The notes under the pieces were generated by a model that saw only the letters and a list, made by a program, of their open reading frames with translations, ran no database searches and was not told the DNA's origin. This document shows positions 32,748 through 40,456 of a stretch of DNA of 50,024 nucleotides, one piece after another; position 1 is the first letter of the stretch; each line of letters starts with the position of its first letter. Made by a program: the position numbers and the translations under genes. The stretch is from Bacteroidota bacterium (lineage in GTDB: Bacteria; Bacteroidota; Bacteroidia; B-17B0; Aurantibacillaceae). The stretch lies in assembly GCA_023251755.1 (NCBI GenBank), contig JAHEYF010000027.1:1-50024 (forward strand), given 5' to 3'.

Positions 32748-32915
32748 TTAATTTAACCCTGATTTATAGCTCATGTATTGTATCCAGATCATAGCAATTA
32801 TAGGAAAGAAAAACCCAAATAGACCCCAGCCTCCTGAGTTTCGGTTGAGTGTTTTTGCCTTTCGTGAGCAGTAAATAGCCCCAATTATTCTTAAGACGAA
32901 TTGTAATATGATCAT
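32748..32915 (-). CDS. Small membrane protein (55 aa)
   Basis: The minus strand from the ATG at 32915 encodes 55 residues: MIILQFVLRIIGAIYCSRKA, then KTLNRNSGGWGLFGFFFPII and AMIWIQYMSYKSGLN. An N-terminal hydrophobic helix, a basic SRKAKTLNR loop, a GGWGxFGFFxP motif and a second helix ending IAMIWIQYM form a compact hairpin membrane protein. I know similar 50-60-residue proteins in Bacteroidota with the same SxxAxxLNR...GGWGxFGFFxPxxAMIW pattern. It sits alone in a hairpin-rich accessory gap. Function unknown. Confidence 0.7.
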   Translation of the reverse strand: MIILQFVLRIIGAIYCSRKAKTLNRNSGGWGLFGFFFPIIAMIWIQYMSYKSGLN

Positions 32916-32963
32916 GTGTTGTAATTATTTCAGAGCGATGGCTGGAAGCCAAAATGAACCAAG

Positions 32964-32993
32964 CTTAGCGAGGACGCTAAGCTTAACGGGGGG
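32964..32993. repeat. CTTAGCGAGGACGCTAAG hairpin repeat, copy 2
   Basis: Identical 18-nt hairpin (32964-32981) followed by CTTAACGGGGGG, as in copy 1. The preceding AAG extends the palindrome to AAGCTTAGCG/CGCTAAGCTT with 10-bp arms. Confidence 0.75.
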
Positions 32994-33012
32994 ACTTGAC
33001 TTGGTAAAGTCA

Positions 33013-33669
33013 TTATTTATCGCCCCTAAGAATTACACTCCCCGCTCCCATTACAGCCATACAGGAAGGTGTATTGTCATGTTCTACTCCCGGAATTTGT
33101 GGTGCAATTTCATTCCATGCAACTGGCAAAGTTTGCCCTTTGCTAACTTTTGAAAATACTTTTTTAAAAAATTCAGAAAAATTATTTCCTTTTCTTTCAA
33201 GTGTCATTACAATATTTGTTGTGTGTTTTAATCCTTTTGAACCATTTGTGTAACTATCGGAAGGACTATCGTTCGCAAAGAAAATATATTTTGCGTTTCG
33301 GGCTTGTATTACACTAATAATCTTACCTACAGTTATTTTATCTGAACCATCAATAATATTTCCGTCTTTATCTATGTTTACAAACAGGTGAAATAAATCA
33401 AATGAAGCATTACTTATAAAGTCGATGAATTCTTTAAGGTTGTTAACAGTTTTGGTTGTCACATTAGTGTAATAGTCACAATAAATTGTTAAATCAGCAT
33501 CTAATTGCGATTGGTTGAGTGTGCCAATTTGTAATAATAAAATTTTAGGATTATGAATATTGCTTCCTTTAGAGTGATTTGTCTCTCCGTTACTTGTCCG
33601 TTTGCTTCTCCTCAAAAAAGAAACAAGCCCTATTAGAATTGCTATTCCAAATATTATTAATGATGTCAT
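33013..33669 (-). CDS. Membrane-anchored protein resembling a catalytically dead CHAT domain
   Basis: Protein of 218 aa. Residues 3-19 form an N-terminal membrane helix followed by RRSKR, placing the rest in the cytoplasm. The remainder follows the order of a CHAT (caspase-like) protease: KILLLQIGT strand; FDLFHLFVNIDKDGNIIDGS, where active CHATs have a DxxHxxxHG motif; KITVGKIISVIQARNAKYIF and FANDSPSD, where a strand ends in a catalytic Cys; NIVMTLER; then FFKKVFSKVSKGQTLPVAWN. Here the second His is Asn98 and the Cys position is in FAND (131-134), so protease activity is unlikely. The fold call is my inference from pattern, not a clear family match. The gene looks AT-richer than alaS next to it. 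Confidence 0.5.
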   Translation of the reverse strand: MTSLIIFGIAILIGLVSFLRRSKRTSNGETNHSKGSNIHNPKILLLQIGTLNQSQLDADLTIYCDYYTNVTTKTVNNLKEFIDFISNASFDLFHLFVNIDKDGNIIDGSDKITVGKIISVIQARNAKYIFFANDSPSDSYTNGSKGLKHTTNIVMTLERKGNNFSEFFKKVFSKVSKGQTLPVAWNEIAPQIPGVEHDNTPSCMAVMGAGSVILRGDK

Positions 33670-33728
33670 GTTAATGCTTTATAATTTAATTTATTTGTGA
33701 GCTTTTTGATTTTATTATTTATTTCAAT

Positions 33729-36395
33729 CTACAATATCCCCTTCGCCTTTTCCAGCGCACTCGTCAAACCCTCGCTCTTCGTTCCGCCTGCAGTTGCGTA
33801 AAAAGCCTGTCCGCCGCCGCCGCCCATTATTTCTTTGGCCAGCTCGCGTACAATATTGCCGGCATTCAGGTTTTTTTCTTTTACTAAGTTGTCGGATATG
33901 ATAACGGAGAGGCTGGGTTTGCCTTTTACTTCGGCGCCCACTACGCACAATAAATTGTCGACCTGGTTGCGCAGCTCAAATAAAATGTTTTTTATTTCTT
34001 CGGCGCTGTCCAGTTCAATTCTTTCGCTGATGAGGTTAATGCCTTTAATGTGTTGTTGTTTGGTAATCAGTTCTTTTTTTACAATCTGCGCTTTTTCTTT
34101 TAATATGCCCTGTAGCTGTTTTTGGAGTTCGTTGTTTTCGTCCAGTATAGCCTGAAGGCTTTTCACCACATCCTTGCTGTTCTTTAATAAAGTTTTTACT
34201 TCGTTCAGGGTGTTGTTTTGTTCTTCAATAAACTCTTCGGCTTTGTTGGCGCTGATGGCTTCAATACGGCGTATACCGGCCGCTACGGCACTTTCGGAAC
34301 TTATTTTAAAGTAACCGATGTTGCCCGATGCCTGTACATGGGTTCCCCCGCAAAGCTCCACGCTGTAGTCTTTATTAAACGTAACCACGCGTACAATGTC
34401 GCCGTACTTTTCGCCAAACAAGGCCATGGCCCCGGTTTTTTTGGCTTCGTCAATGGGCATGGAACGGATGTCGGAAGCAATGTTTTCGCGGATGCGGGCG
34501 TTCACCATTTTTTCAATCTCTTTCAATTCCTCGTCTGTAATTTTCGAGAAGTGAGAGAAGTCAAAACGCAGGTAGTCGGCGTTTACCAAACTTCCTTTTT
34601 GTTCCACATGGGTGCCCAATACCTTGCGCAAAGCGGCGTGCAATAAGTGCGTAGCGCTGTGGTTGCTTTGGGTGGCGGCGCGTTTTTCTTTGTCTACCTT
34701 CGCAATGTAACGGGCCGTAATGTTTTCGGGCAATTTATCGCTGAGGTGTATGGTTACACCGTTTTCTTTTTTGGTGTCAACAATTTGTATTTTTTCGTTA
34801 ATGCTTTCCAGCACACCGGTATCGCCCACTTGTCCGCCGCTTTCGGCATAAAAAGGGGTTTTGTTGAACACCAGGTGGTATTGTTCCTTGGTTTTGCTTT
34901 TTACTTTACGGAAACGGGTAATGTAAGCTTCGCATTCTAATTGCTCGTAACCTACAAACTCCACGGTTTTTCCTTTTTCGTCTTTCCACTCTTCAGCGGT
35001 GTACACCCAGTCGTCGGTATCCACCACAGCGGCAGAACGCGAGCGTGCTTTCTGTTCTTCGAGGCAGCTCAGGAAACCTTTTTCGTCGATGCTGATATTA
35101 TAACCTTTGGCAATGAGCGAGGTTAAGTCTACCGGAAAACCAAAGGTGTCGTATAATTCGAATACAATTTTGCCCTCAATTATTTTGTTAGTGGCATGCG
35201 TGGCGCTTATTTCGAGGCAAACGGAATCAATACGTTTTAACCCGTATTCCAGGGTTTTGTAAAAAGAAAGTTCTTCTTCTTTAATTACTTTTTCAATCAG
35301 TAATTTTTGTGATTTCAGTTCCGGAAAGGCCTCGCCCAGTTGATGCGAAAGGGTAGGTACAATGCGGTGCATAAAAGGTTCCTTTAAATTGAGGGACTGG
35401 TACCCATAACGAATGGCACGGCGCAGAATACGGCGAATCACGTAACCCGCGCCGGTATTGCTGGGCAATTGCCCGTCGGCTATGGAAAAGGAAATGGCAC
35501 GGATGTGGTCGGCAATAACGCGCATACCAATGTTAATCACCAGTTGTGTTTTGTGGTGGGCTTCTCCGTCGGGTTTATAACGCAAGCCACTCAGTTCTTC
35601 TATTTTACCAATAACAGGACTGAACACATCGGTATCGTAATTGGATTGTTTGCCCTGTAACACACGTACTAAGCGTTCAAAGCCCATGCCGGTGTCGACA
35701 TGCTGTGCAGGTAATTTTTCAAGGCTTCCGTCGGCCTTGCGGTTAAATTCCATAAACACATTGTTCCATATTTCAATTACCTGCGGATCGTCGTTGTTGA
35801 CGAGTGTTGCTCCGGCTACCTTTTGGCGTTCTTCATCCGTACGTCCGTCGTAATGTATTTCGGAGCAGGGACCACAAGGGCCTGTATCGCCCATCTCCCA
35901 GAAATTGTCTTTTTTATTGCCCCTCAAAATTTTGTCTTCGTCAACAAATTGTTTCCACAGGTCATAAGCTTCCTGGTCGAAAGGAATGTTTTCTTTGGCA
36001 TCGCCTTCAAATACGGTAACGTATAAGCGGCTTTTGTCTATTTTATAAACATCGGTCAGCAGTTCCCAGGCCCAGGCAATGGCTTCTTTTTTAAAATAAT
36101 CGCCAAAGCTCCAGTTACCAAGCATTTCGAACATGGTGTGGTGGTAGGTATCTACACCCACTTCTTCCAGGTCGTTGTGTTTACCGCTTACGCGCAGGCA
36201 TTTTTGGGTATCGGCTATGCGGGGGTATTTAATGGGCGAATTGCCGAGGAATAAATCTTTGAAAGGGGCCATACCACTGTTGTTGAACATCAGGGTAGGG
36301 TCGCCTTTTACAACCATGGGGGCCGAAGGCACAATCTGATGGCCTTTTGATTTAAAAAAGTCTAAAAATGTTTGGCGTACTTTGCTTGATTCCAT
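33729..36395 (-). CDS. alaS: Alanine-tRNA ligase
   Basis: Full-length AlaRS of 888 aa that charges tRNA-Ala. The N-terminal class II catalytic domain opens with [20 protein letters not shown] then [20 protein letters not shown] and KDLFLG (motif 1), followed by [20 protein letters not shown] (motif 2) and [15 protein letters not shown] (motif 3). The editing domain has [11 protein letters not shown] and, later, [13 protein letters not shown], the four zinc ligands that clear Ser- and Gly-tRNA. The C-Ala oligomerisation domain ends the protein with [15 protein letters not shown]. The gene is divergent to an M23 peptidase gene, separated by a strong inverted-repeat array. Confidence 0.98.
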   Translation of the reverse strand: MESSKVRQTFLDFFKSKGHQIVPSAPMVVKGDPTLMFNNSGMAPFKDLFLGNSPIKYPRIADTQKCLRVSGKHNDLEEVGVDTYHHTMFEMLGNWSFGDYFKKEAIAWAWELLTDVYKIDKSRLYVTVFEGDAKENIPFDQEAYDLWKQFVDEDKILRGNKKDNFWEMGDTGPCGPCSEIHYDGRTDEERQKVAGATLVNNDDPQVIEIWNNVFMEFNRKADGSLEKLPAQHVDTGMGFERLVRVLQGKQSNYDTDVFSPVIGKIEELSGLRYKPDGEAHHKTQLVINIGMRVIADHIRAISFSIADGQLPSNTGAGYVIRRILRRAIRYGYQSLNLKEPFMHRIVPTLSHQLGEAFPELKSQKLLIEKVIKEEELSFYKTLEYGLKRIDSVCLEISATHATNKIIEGKIVFELYDTFGFPVDLTSLIAKGYNISIDEKGFLSCLEEQKARSRSAAVVDTDDWVYTAEEWKDEKGKTVEFVGYEQLECEAYITRFRKVKSKTKEQYHLVFNKTPFYAESGGQVGDTGVLESINEKIQIVDTKKENGVTIHLSDKLPENITARYIAKVDKEKRAATQSNHSATHLLHAALRKVLGTHVEQKGSLVNADYLRFDFSHFSKITDEELKEIEKMVNARIRENIASDIRSMPIDEAKKTGAMALFGEKYGDIVRVVTFNKDYSVELCGGTHVQASGNIGYFKISSESAVAAGIRRIEAISANKAEEFIEEQNNTLNEVKTLLKNSKDVVKSLQAILDENNELQKQLQGILKEKAQIVKKELITKQQHIKGINLISERIELDSAEEIKNILFELRNQVDNLLCVVGAEVKGKPSLSVIISDNLVKEKNLNAGNIVRELAKEIMGGGGGQAFYATAGGTKSEGLTSALEKAKGIL

Positions 36396-36399
36396 ATAA

Positions 36400-36515
36400 T
36401 TAATAGCGAATAGTGAATAGGGATTAGTTAATAGTGAATAGCGAATAGTTAACAGGGATTAGTTAATAGTAGTTTATCTTCCTGTTAACTATTAACTAAT
36501 CGCTATTCGCTAAAA
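36400..36515. repeat. GATTAGTTAATAGT inverted-repeat array between alaS and the M23 gene
   Basis: GGATTAGTTAATAGT occurs at 36421-36435 and 36456-36470, separated by GAATAGCGAATAGTTAACAG. The second copy pairs over 14 bp with ACTATTAACTAATC (36488-36501) around a 17-nt loop. CGCTATTCGC further right mirrors the GCGAATAG words on the left. The array begins 5 nt upstream of the alaS start codon. Confidence 0.8.
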
Positions 36516-36625
36516 GATTTCGTGCATTCGTGGCAATAGTTAATAATTATTTTAAGTTTTTTCTTTGATTCCAATGGTTTACCCTTTTTTAACAGCAATA
36601 ACTAAATCTCCATCAGGAATAAGAA

Positions 36626-36655
36626 TTGCAAATTTAGCCTATTTTCTTATTTTTG
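36626..36655 (+). promoter_or_regulatory. Promoter of the M23 peptidase operon (TTG, 19 nt, TATTTTTG)
   Basis: TTG at 36626-36628, a 19-nt spacer and TATTTTTG at 36648-36655 match the Bacteroidota consensus. The resulting leader of about 125 nt includes the hairpin array at 36710-36780. Confidence 0.65.
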
Positions 36656-36704
36656 TGAGCCTTTTAGCAGGAGGATTAAAATTTATTTTAAACATCGTCC
36701 TGTG

Positions 36705-36780
36705 GCGTTTATTCGTTCTTTTGTTCAATCGTTGGTTGAACCTGAAAACGATTAAACGTATAAACGATTAAACAAATAAA
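36705..36780 (+). repeat. Word array folded in the 5' leader of the M23 operon
   Basis: CGTTTAT near 36705 pairs with ATAAACG near 36757, and inside it GTTCAA/TTGAAC pairs around TCGTTGG. The right side repeats AACGATTAAACG twice. It shares vocabulary with 12258-12379 and 23866-23945. Unlike the other arrays it should be transcribed as a leader. Confidence 0.6.
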
Positions 36781-36788
36781 CCAAATAC

Positions 36789-37760
36789 ATGTCGAAGGTT
36801 AAATACAAGTTCAATCCCAAAAGCCTCACTTACGAAAAAGTAAAGGTGAGCTGGAAGGAACGCGGGCTTCGTTTTTTGTCGTACCTGGCTACAGGTACTG
36901 TATTTGCTGCCATTACCATTGCCCTGGCTTATAAGTTCCTCGATTCGCCCAAGGAAAAACAATTGAACCGTGAAATAAAAGCCATACAGCTTCAATATGA
37001 ACTGTTGAGTAAAAAAATGGACCAGTTGAATAGTGTACTTGCCGACTTAGAGGACAGGGACAACAATATTTACCGGGTTATTTTTGAGGCGGAACCTATT
37101 CCGGATGAAATGCGCAAAGCAGGTTTTGGCGGGGTTGACCGCTATAAAAAATTAGAAGGTTTTGCGAACACAGAGCTGATGAAGGAAACGACAAAGCGCC
37201 TGGACCGCTTAACCAAACAATTGTACATTCAGTCCAAGTCGTTTGACGAGGTGGTGAAGATGGCTAAAAACAAGGAACAACTCATTAATTCCATACCGGC
37301 CATTATGCCCATTAACAATAAAAACCTGAAACATTCACCCAGTGGCTTTGGCTGGAGGACGCATCCTATTTATAAAACATCAGAATTTCACCCGGGCATG
37401 GATTTCACCTCACCTACCGGAACACCTATTTATGCTACGGGAGACGGGACCATTGAACGGGCCGATAATATGGCGCAGGGTTATGGCAACCATGTAGTGA
37501 TTAACCACGGTTACGGTTACCAAACCCTGTACGGGCACATGAGTAAGATGGCGGTAAAGGCCGGGCAAAAAATCAAGCGGGGCGATTTAATCGGTTATGT
37601 GGGCAGTACTGGTTTGTCGACCGCACCACATGTGCATTACGAGGTGATTAAAAACGGGGAAAAAGTGAACCCGATTAATTTTTATTACAACGATCTTTCG
37701 CCTGAAGAGTACCAGGTTATGCTGGAACTGTCTTCCAAATCTTCACAATCGTTCGACTAA
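36789..37760 (+). CDS. M23-family metallopeptidase (cell-wall endopeptidase), membrane-anchored
   Basis: Protein of 323 aa. A basic N-terminus, then a membrane helix at about residues 33-52 (YLATGTVFAAITIALAYKF), a coiled coil to about 95, and the LytM/M23 domain at about residues 185-305. Zinc ligands are visible as FHPGMDFTSP (HxxxxD) and HVHYEV, with YGNHVVINHGYGYQTLYGHM between. M23 enzymes cut peptidoglycan cross-bridges; those with a coiled coil often work at division or growth sites. Next to alaS in divergent orientation, a neighbourhood I recall from other Bacteroidota. The permease gene follows 8 nt later. Confidence 0.92.
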   Translation: MSKVKYKFNPKSLTYEKVKVSWKERGLRFLSYLATGTVFAAITIALAYKFLDSPKEKQLNREIKAIQLQYELLSKKMDQLNSVLADLEDRDNNIYRVIFEAEPIPDEMRKAGFGGVDRYKKLEGFANTELMKETTKRLDRLTKQLYIQSKSFDEVVKMAKNKEQLINSIPAIMPINNKNLKHSPSGFGWRTHPIYKTSEFHPGMDFTSPTGTPIYATGDGTIERADNMAQGYGNHVVINHGYGYQTLYGHMSKMAVKAGQKIKRGDLIGYVGSTGLSTAPHVHYEVIKNGEKVNPINFYYNDLSPEEYQVMLELSSKSSQSFD

Positions 37761-37768
37761 GGAAAGCC

Positions 37769-39091
37769 ATGAACGTAAAAAAAATTGGTTTCGCCACGGC
37801 TGTTTCTCTTGTTATTGCTAACATGATCGGGACGGGTGTATTTACCAGTCTTGGTTTTCAGGTAACGGGTATTCACAGTTTGTTTGCGGTACTGTTGCTT
37901 TGGGTAATTGGCGGTATTATGGCTTTGTGCGGGGCATTGGTGTATGGCGAAATTGGCGCGGCTTTTCCGCAGAGTGGGGGAGAGTACAATTACCTTTCTA
38001 AATTATACCATCCTTTTGTGGGTTTTCTCTCGGGCTGGGTGTCTTCTACAGTGGGCTTTGCAGCACCGGTGGCCCTGGCTTCGATGGCCTTTGGAAAATA
38101 CGCCCAAAGTGTTTTTCCGGCATTGAACCCAACAGTACTGGCTGTGGTGGTACTGGCACTCATTACTTCTTTGCATGCCACCGACCTTAAAGCCGGGGCC
38201 GGTTTTCAACGAACAGTCACTTTTTTTAAGGTTGGCTTTGTTGTTTTCTTTATCATTGCAGGCCTTGTGAGCAGACAGCACCAGGATATTTCTATACTAC
38301 CTGATTCCTTAGGCTTTTCGGATGTGTTTTCGAACAACGCTTTTGCTGTTTCACTTTTCTGGGTTTCCTATTCCTACTCAGGCTGGAACGCGGCCGCCTA
38401 CATGACGGCTGAAATTGAACAGCCGCACAAAACCCTGCCCCGCTCCCTGCTAATGGGAACGCTGGTTGTAACGGTAGTGTATATTTTACTGAATTATGTT
38501 TTTTTGTTATCGGCCCCGGTTGGCGAATTGGCCGGACAGGTAGAGATTGGCCACATCAGCGCCACACATATATTTGGAACTAATTTCGGGAACCTGATGG
38601 GAATTGTAATTTCATTGTTATTAGTGTCGAGCATCAGTGCTATGGTAATGGTGGGGCCCCGGGTTATCTCTTCTATTGCCACAGAGTTAAAACCCCTGCA
38701 CTTTTTTTCGGGCACCAATAAAAAGGGAGTTCCTTTTGTTGCGGTTATTTTTCAATCGCTGGTTTCGCTGGTGCTTATTTTAACGGCTAAGTTTAACGAG
38801 GTATTGGAACTGATAGGATTTACGCTTACGCTGTTTACCACGCTTACGGTATTTGGTGTGTTTATTTTACGCTATAAATTTAAACACATCCCGCGCCCTT
38901 ATACCACAGCTTTTTATCCGCTAACGCCAATTGTTTTTTTGATTATTAATTCATGGATTTTGTATTATGGCTTTACTTCCAACATCAGTTCTTCGGTATA
39001 CGGACTAGGTATTGTAGCGTTGGGCGCCTTGGTGTGGCTGGCCGCAAATTATATCAAAAAAGATAAAGCAATAAAATTGGAACATGAATAA
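37769..39091 (+). CDS. APC-family amino acid permease
   Basis: Protein of 440 aa with about twelve transmembrane helices. The first helix carries IANMIGTGVFTSLGFQ, the substrate-binding GxG break of the APC superfamily, and GALVYGEIGAAFPQSGGEYN followed by YLSKLY is the helix 2-3 signature. FWVSYSYSGWNAAAYMTAEI with EQPHKTLPRSLLMG is the helix 6 region typical of LAT/PotE-like amino acid transporters. The substrate cannot be determined. It overlaps the next gene by 8 nt and follows the M23 gene closely, so the three form one operon. Confidence 0.92.
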   Translation: MNVKKIGFATAVSLVIANMIGTGVFTSLGFQVTGIHSLFAVLLLWVIGGIMALCGALVYGEIGAAFPQSGGEYNYLSKLYHPFVGFLSGWVSSTVGFAAPVALASMAFGKYAQSVFPALNPTVLAVVVLALITSLHATDLKAGAGFQRTVTFFKVGFVVFFIIAGLVSRQHQDISILPDSLGFSDVFSNNAFAVSLFWVSYSYSGWNAAAYMTAEIEQPHKTLPRSLLMGTLVVTVVYILLNYVFLLSAPVGELAGQVEIGHISATHIFGTNFGNLMGIVISLLLVSSISAMVMVGPRVISSIATELKPLHFFSGTNKKGVPFVAVIFQSLVSLVLILTAKFNEVLELIGFTLTLFTTLTVFGVFILRYKFKHIPRPYTTAFYPLTPIVFLIINSWILYYGFTSNISSSVYGLGIVALGALVWLAANYIKKDKAIKLEHE

Positions 39092-40295
39092 AAGGCTTAA
39101 TTATATTGGTGTGTTGGCATTGCTGTTGTTTGCAGCCTGTGGAAATGAAAAGAAAACAGAACAGCAGGAAGTGAAAAAAGTCAGCACTCCTGTTGTGAAA
39201 ACGGATACGGTGAAACCAATACCCGAAGAACAGTTTGTTGAATGCACCAGTGATTCGCTGAATGAACTCGCGAAAATGATTGCAGGGATAAAGGAAGAAC
39301 AAGCGAAGGTGTTGGGAAATGCCTTTTCGGATCCTGCGTTTAAAGCACACAGCGCCAGCTGGAATAAAAAATGGTTGCAGTTTGATATCACCAGGATGGT
39401 AAAATTACAGGCGTTCAGAAACAATGAAATAGCTGTGAATGTAGGAAAAACAAAAACTGTATTCTATCCTTTTTCGGGACCTGATATTTTATACGGCTAT
39501 ACTTTTTTTCCGGATGCGGATCAGTATATTTTAATGGGATTGGAGCCGGTTGGAACAAGGCCCTTATACGATGAACCAAAAGAGGAACGCGATTCGCTGC
39601 AAAAGTATTTTGCAAAAATAAATACTTCGTTGTATGCTATTTTGCAATTCAGTTTTTTCAGAACAGCCAGCATGAGTGTGGATTTAAAAAATGAAAAGTT
39701 AGACGGTACCCTTCACCTGTTAATGCTTTTTTTAGCCCGTACAGGCAATACAATCTGTGATGTGCAGCCGGTGGTGATTGATACGATGGGCGAAGTAAAA
39801 CACATCGCTTCTTTTATTAAACTGAAAACAGTTAAGAGTTCGAACAAAGGAATCGAAATTAAATTTACTTCGGTTGACAAGAAAAATAAAACACTTTATT
39901 ATTATTCAACCAACCTGGCCGATGGGGGCTTAAAACACAACAAAGGACTTTTAAAATACCTGAATAACATAGGGGAATTTAACACTTATTTAAAAGGCGC
40001 GTCTTACCTGATGCACAAGGATTATTTTTCAGTAGTGAGAAATTTTATTTTAAAACAAAGCAGGCATGTTGTTCAGGACGATTCGGGAATTGCTTTTCAT
40101 TATTTTGAAAAGGAAGGCAACTGGGAGTATAAATTTTACGGAAGTTACATGCACCCAATCCCTATGTTTTCGGACTTTTACCAGGCCGACCTCGACTCTT
40201 TATACAAAGTGAAAGGCAGTAAGGACATTGGTTTTGGTATAGGCTATAATTTTAAGGATAGGAACAGCAATTTTATGATTGCCACGCGTAAATAG
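39084..40295 (+). CDS. Conserved lipoprotein of unknown function
   Basis: Protein of 403 aa with a lipoprotein signal (MNKRLNYIGVLALLLFAAC) and a charged linker. The core contains WNKKWLQFDITRMVKLQAFR, then VFYPFSGPDILYGYTFFPDA and DQYILMGLEPVG. The YPFSGPDxLYxxxFFPxA...GLEPVG pattern occurs in a family of exported proteins of unknown function in several phyla. The later half has SYLMHKDYFSVVRNFILKQS and IAFHYFEKEGNWEYKFYGSY, then MHPIPMF. It should be anchored in the periplasmic face of a membrane. It overlaps the permease gene by 8 nt. Confidence 0.75.
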   Translation: MNKRLNYIGVLALLLFAACGNEKKTEQQEVKKVSTPVVKTDTVKPIPEEQFVECTSDSLNELAKMIAGIKEEQAKVLGNAFSDPAFKAHSASWNKKWLQFDITRMVKLQAFRNNEIAVNVGKTKTVFYPFSGPDILYGYTFFPDADQYILMGLEPVGTRPLYDEPKEERDSLQKYFAKINTSLYAILQFSFFRTASMSVDLKNEKLDGTLHLLMLFLARTGNTICDVQPVVIDTMGEVKHIASFIKLKTVKSSNKGIEIKFTSVDKKNKTLYYYSTNLADGGLKHNKGLLKYLNNIGEFNTYLKGASYLMHKDYFSVVRNFILKQSRHVVQDDSGIAFHYFEKEGNWEYKFYGSYMHPIPMFSDFYQADLDSLYKVKGSKDIGFGIGYNFKDRNSNFMIATRK

Positions 40296-40456
40296 TTTAT
40301 TCGTTCGAAAGTTTATGAGTTCAATAGTTGGCTACTAATAACGAATCTTGTACAAATATACGAATGTAGCAATATGCCCCCATTTCTAACTCGTTACTAT
40401 AACATTAGTATATTCGTACAAATTCGTATTCGTAGATTCGTATTCGTAGATTCTTT
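40296..40456. repeat. Convergent-gene word array with ATTCGTATTCGTAG tandem
   Basis: Left part: words such as AGTTTATTCGTTCG, GTTTATGAGTTC and ACGAATCTTGTACAAATATACG. Right part: ATTCGTACAAATTCG, then ATTCGTATTCGTAG twice in tandem (40422-40435 and 40436-40449), ending 7 nt before the mntH stop codon. CGAATCT/TGTACAAATATACG on the left roughly pairs with the inverse of AGTATATTCGTACAAATTCG on the right. It lies between two convergent genes and has no classical terminator. Confidence 0.75.

Noticed and set aside
34218-35126. Plus-strand open frames over alaS
   Set aside because: Antisense shadows of a conserved synthetase, rich in Phe, Val and His as expected from reversed coding sequence.
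36565-36771. Open frame of 68 codons between alaS and the M23 gene with a hydrophobic middle
   Set aside because: It spans the M23 operon promoter (TTG, 19 nt, TATTTTTG) and the leader array; no homologous pattern recognised.
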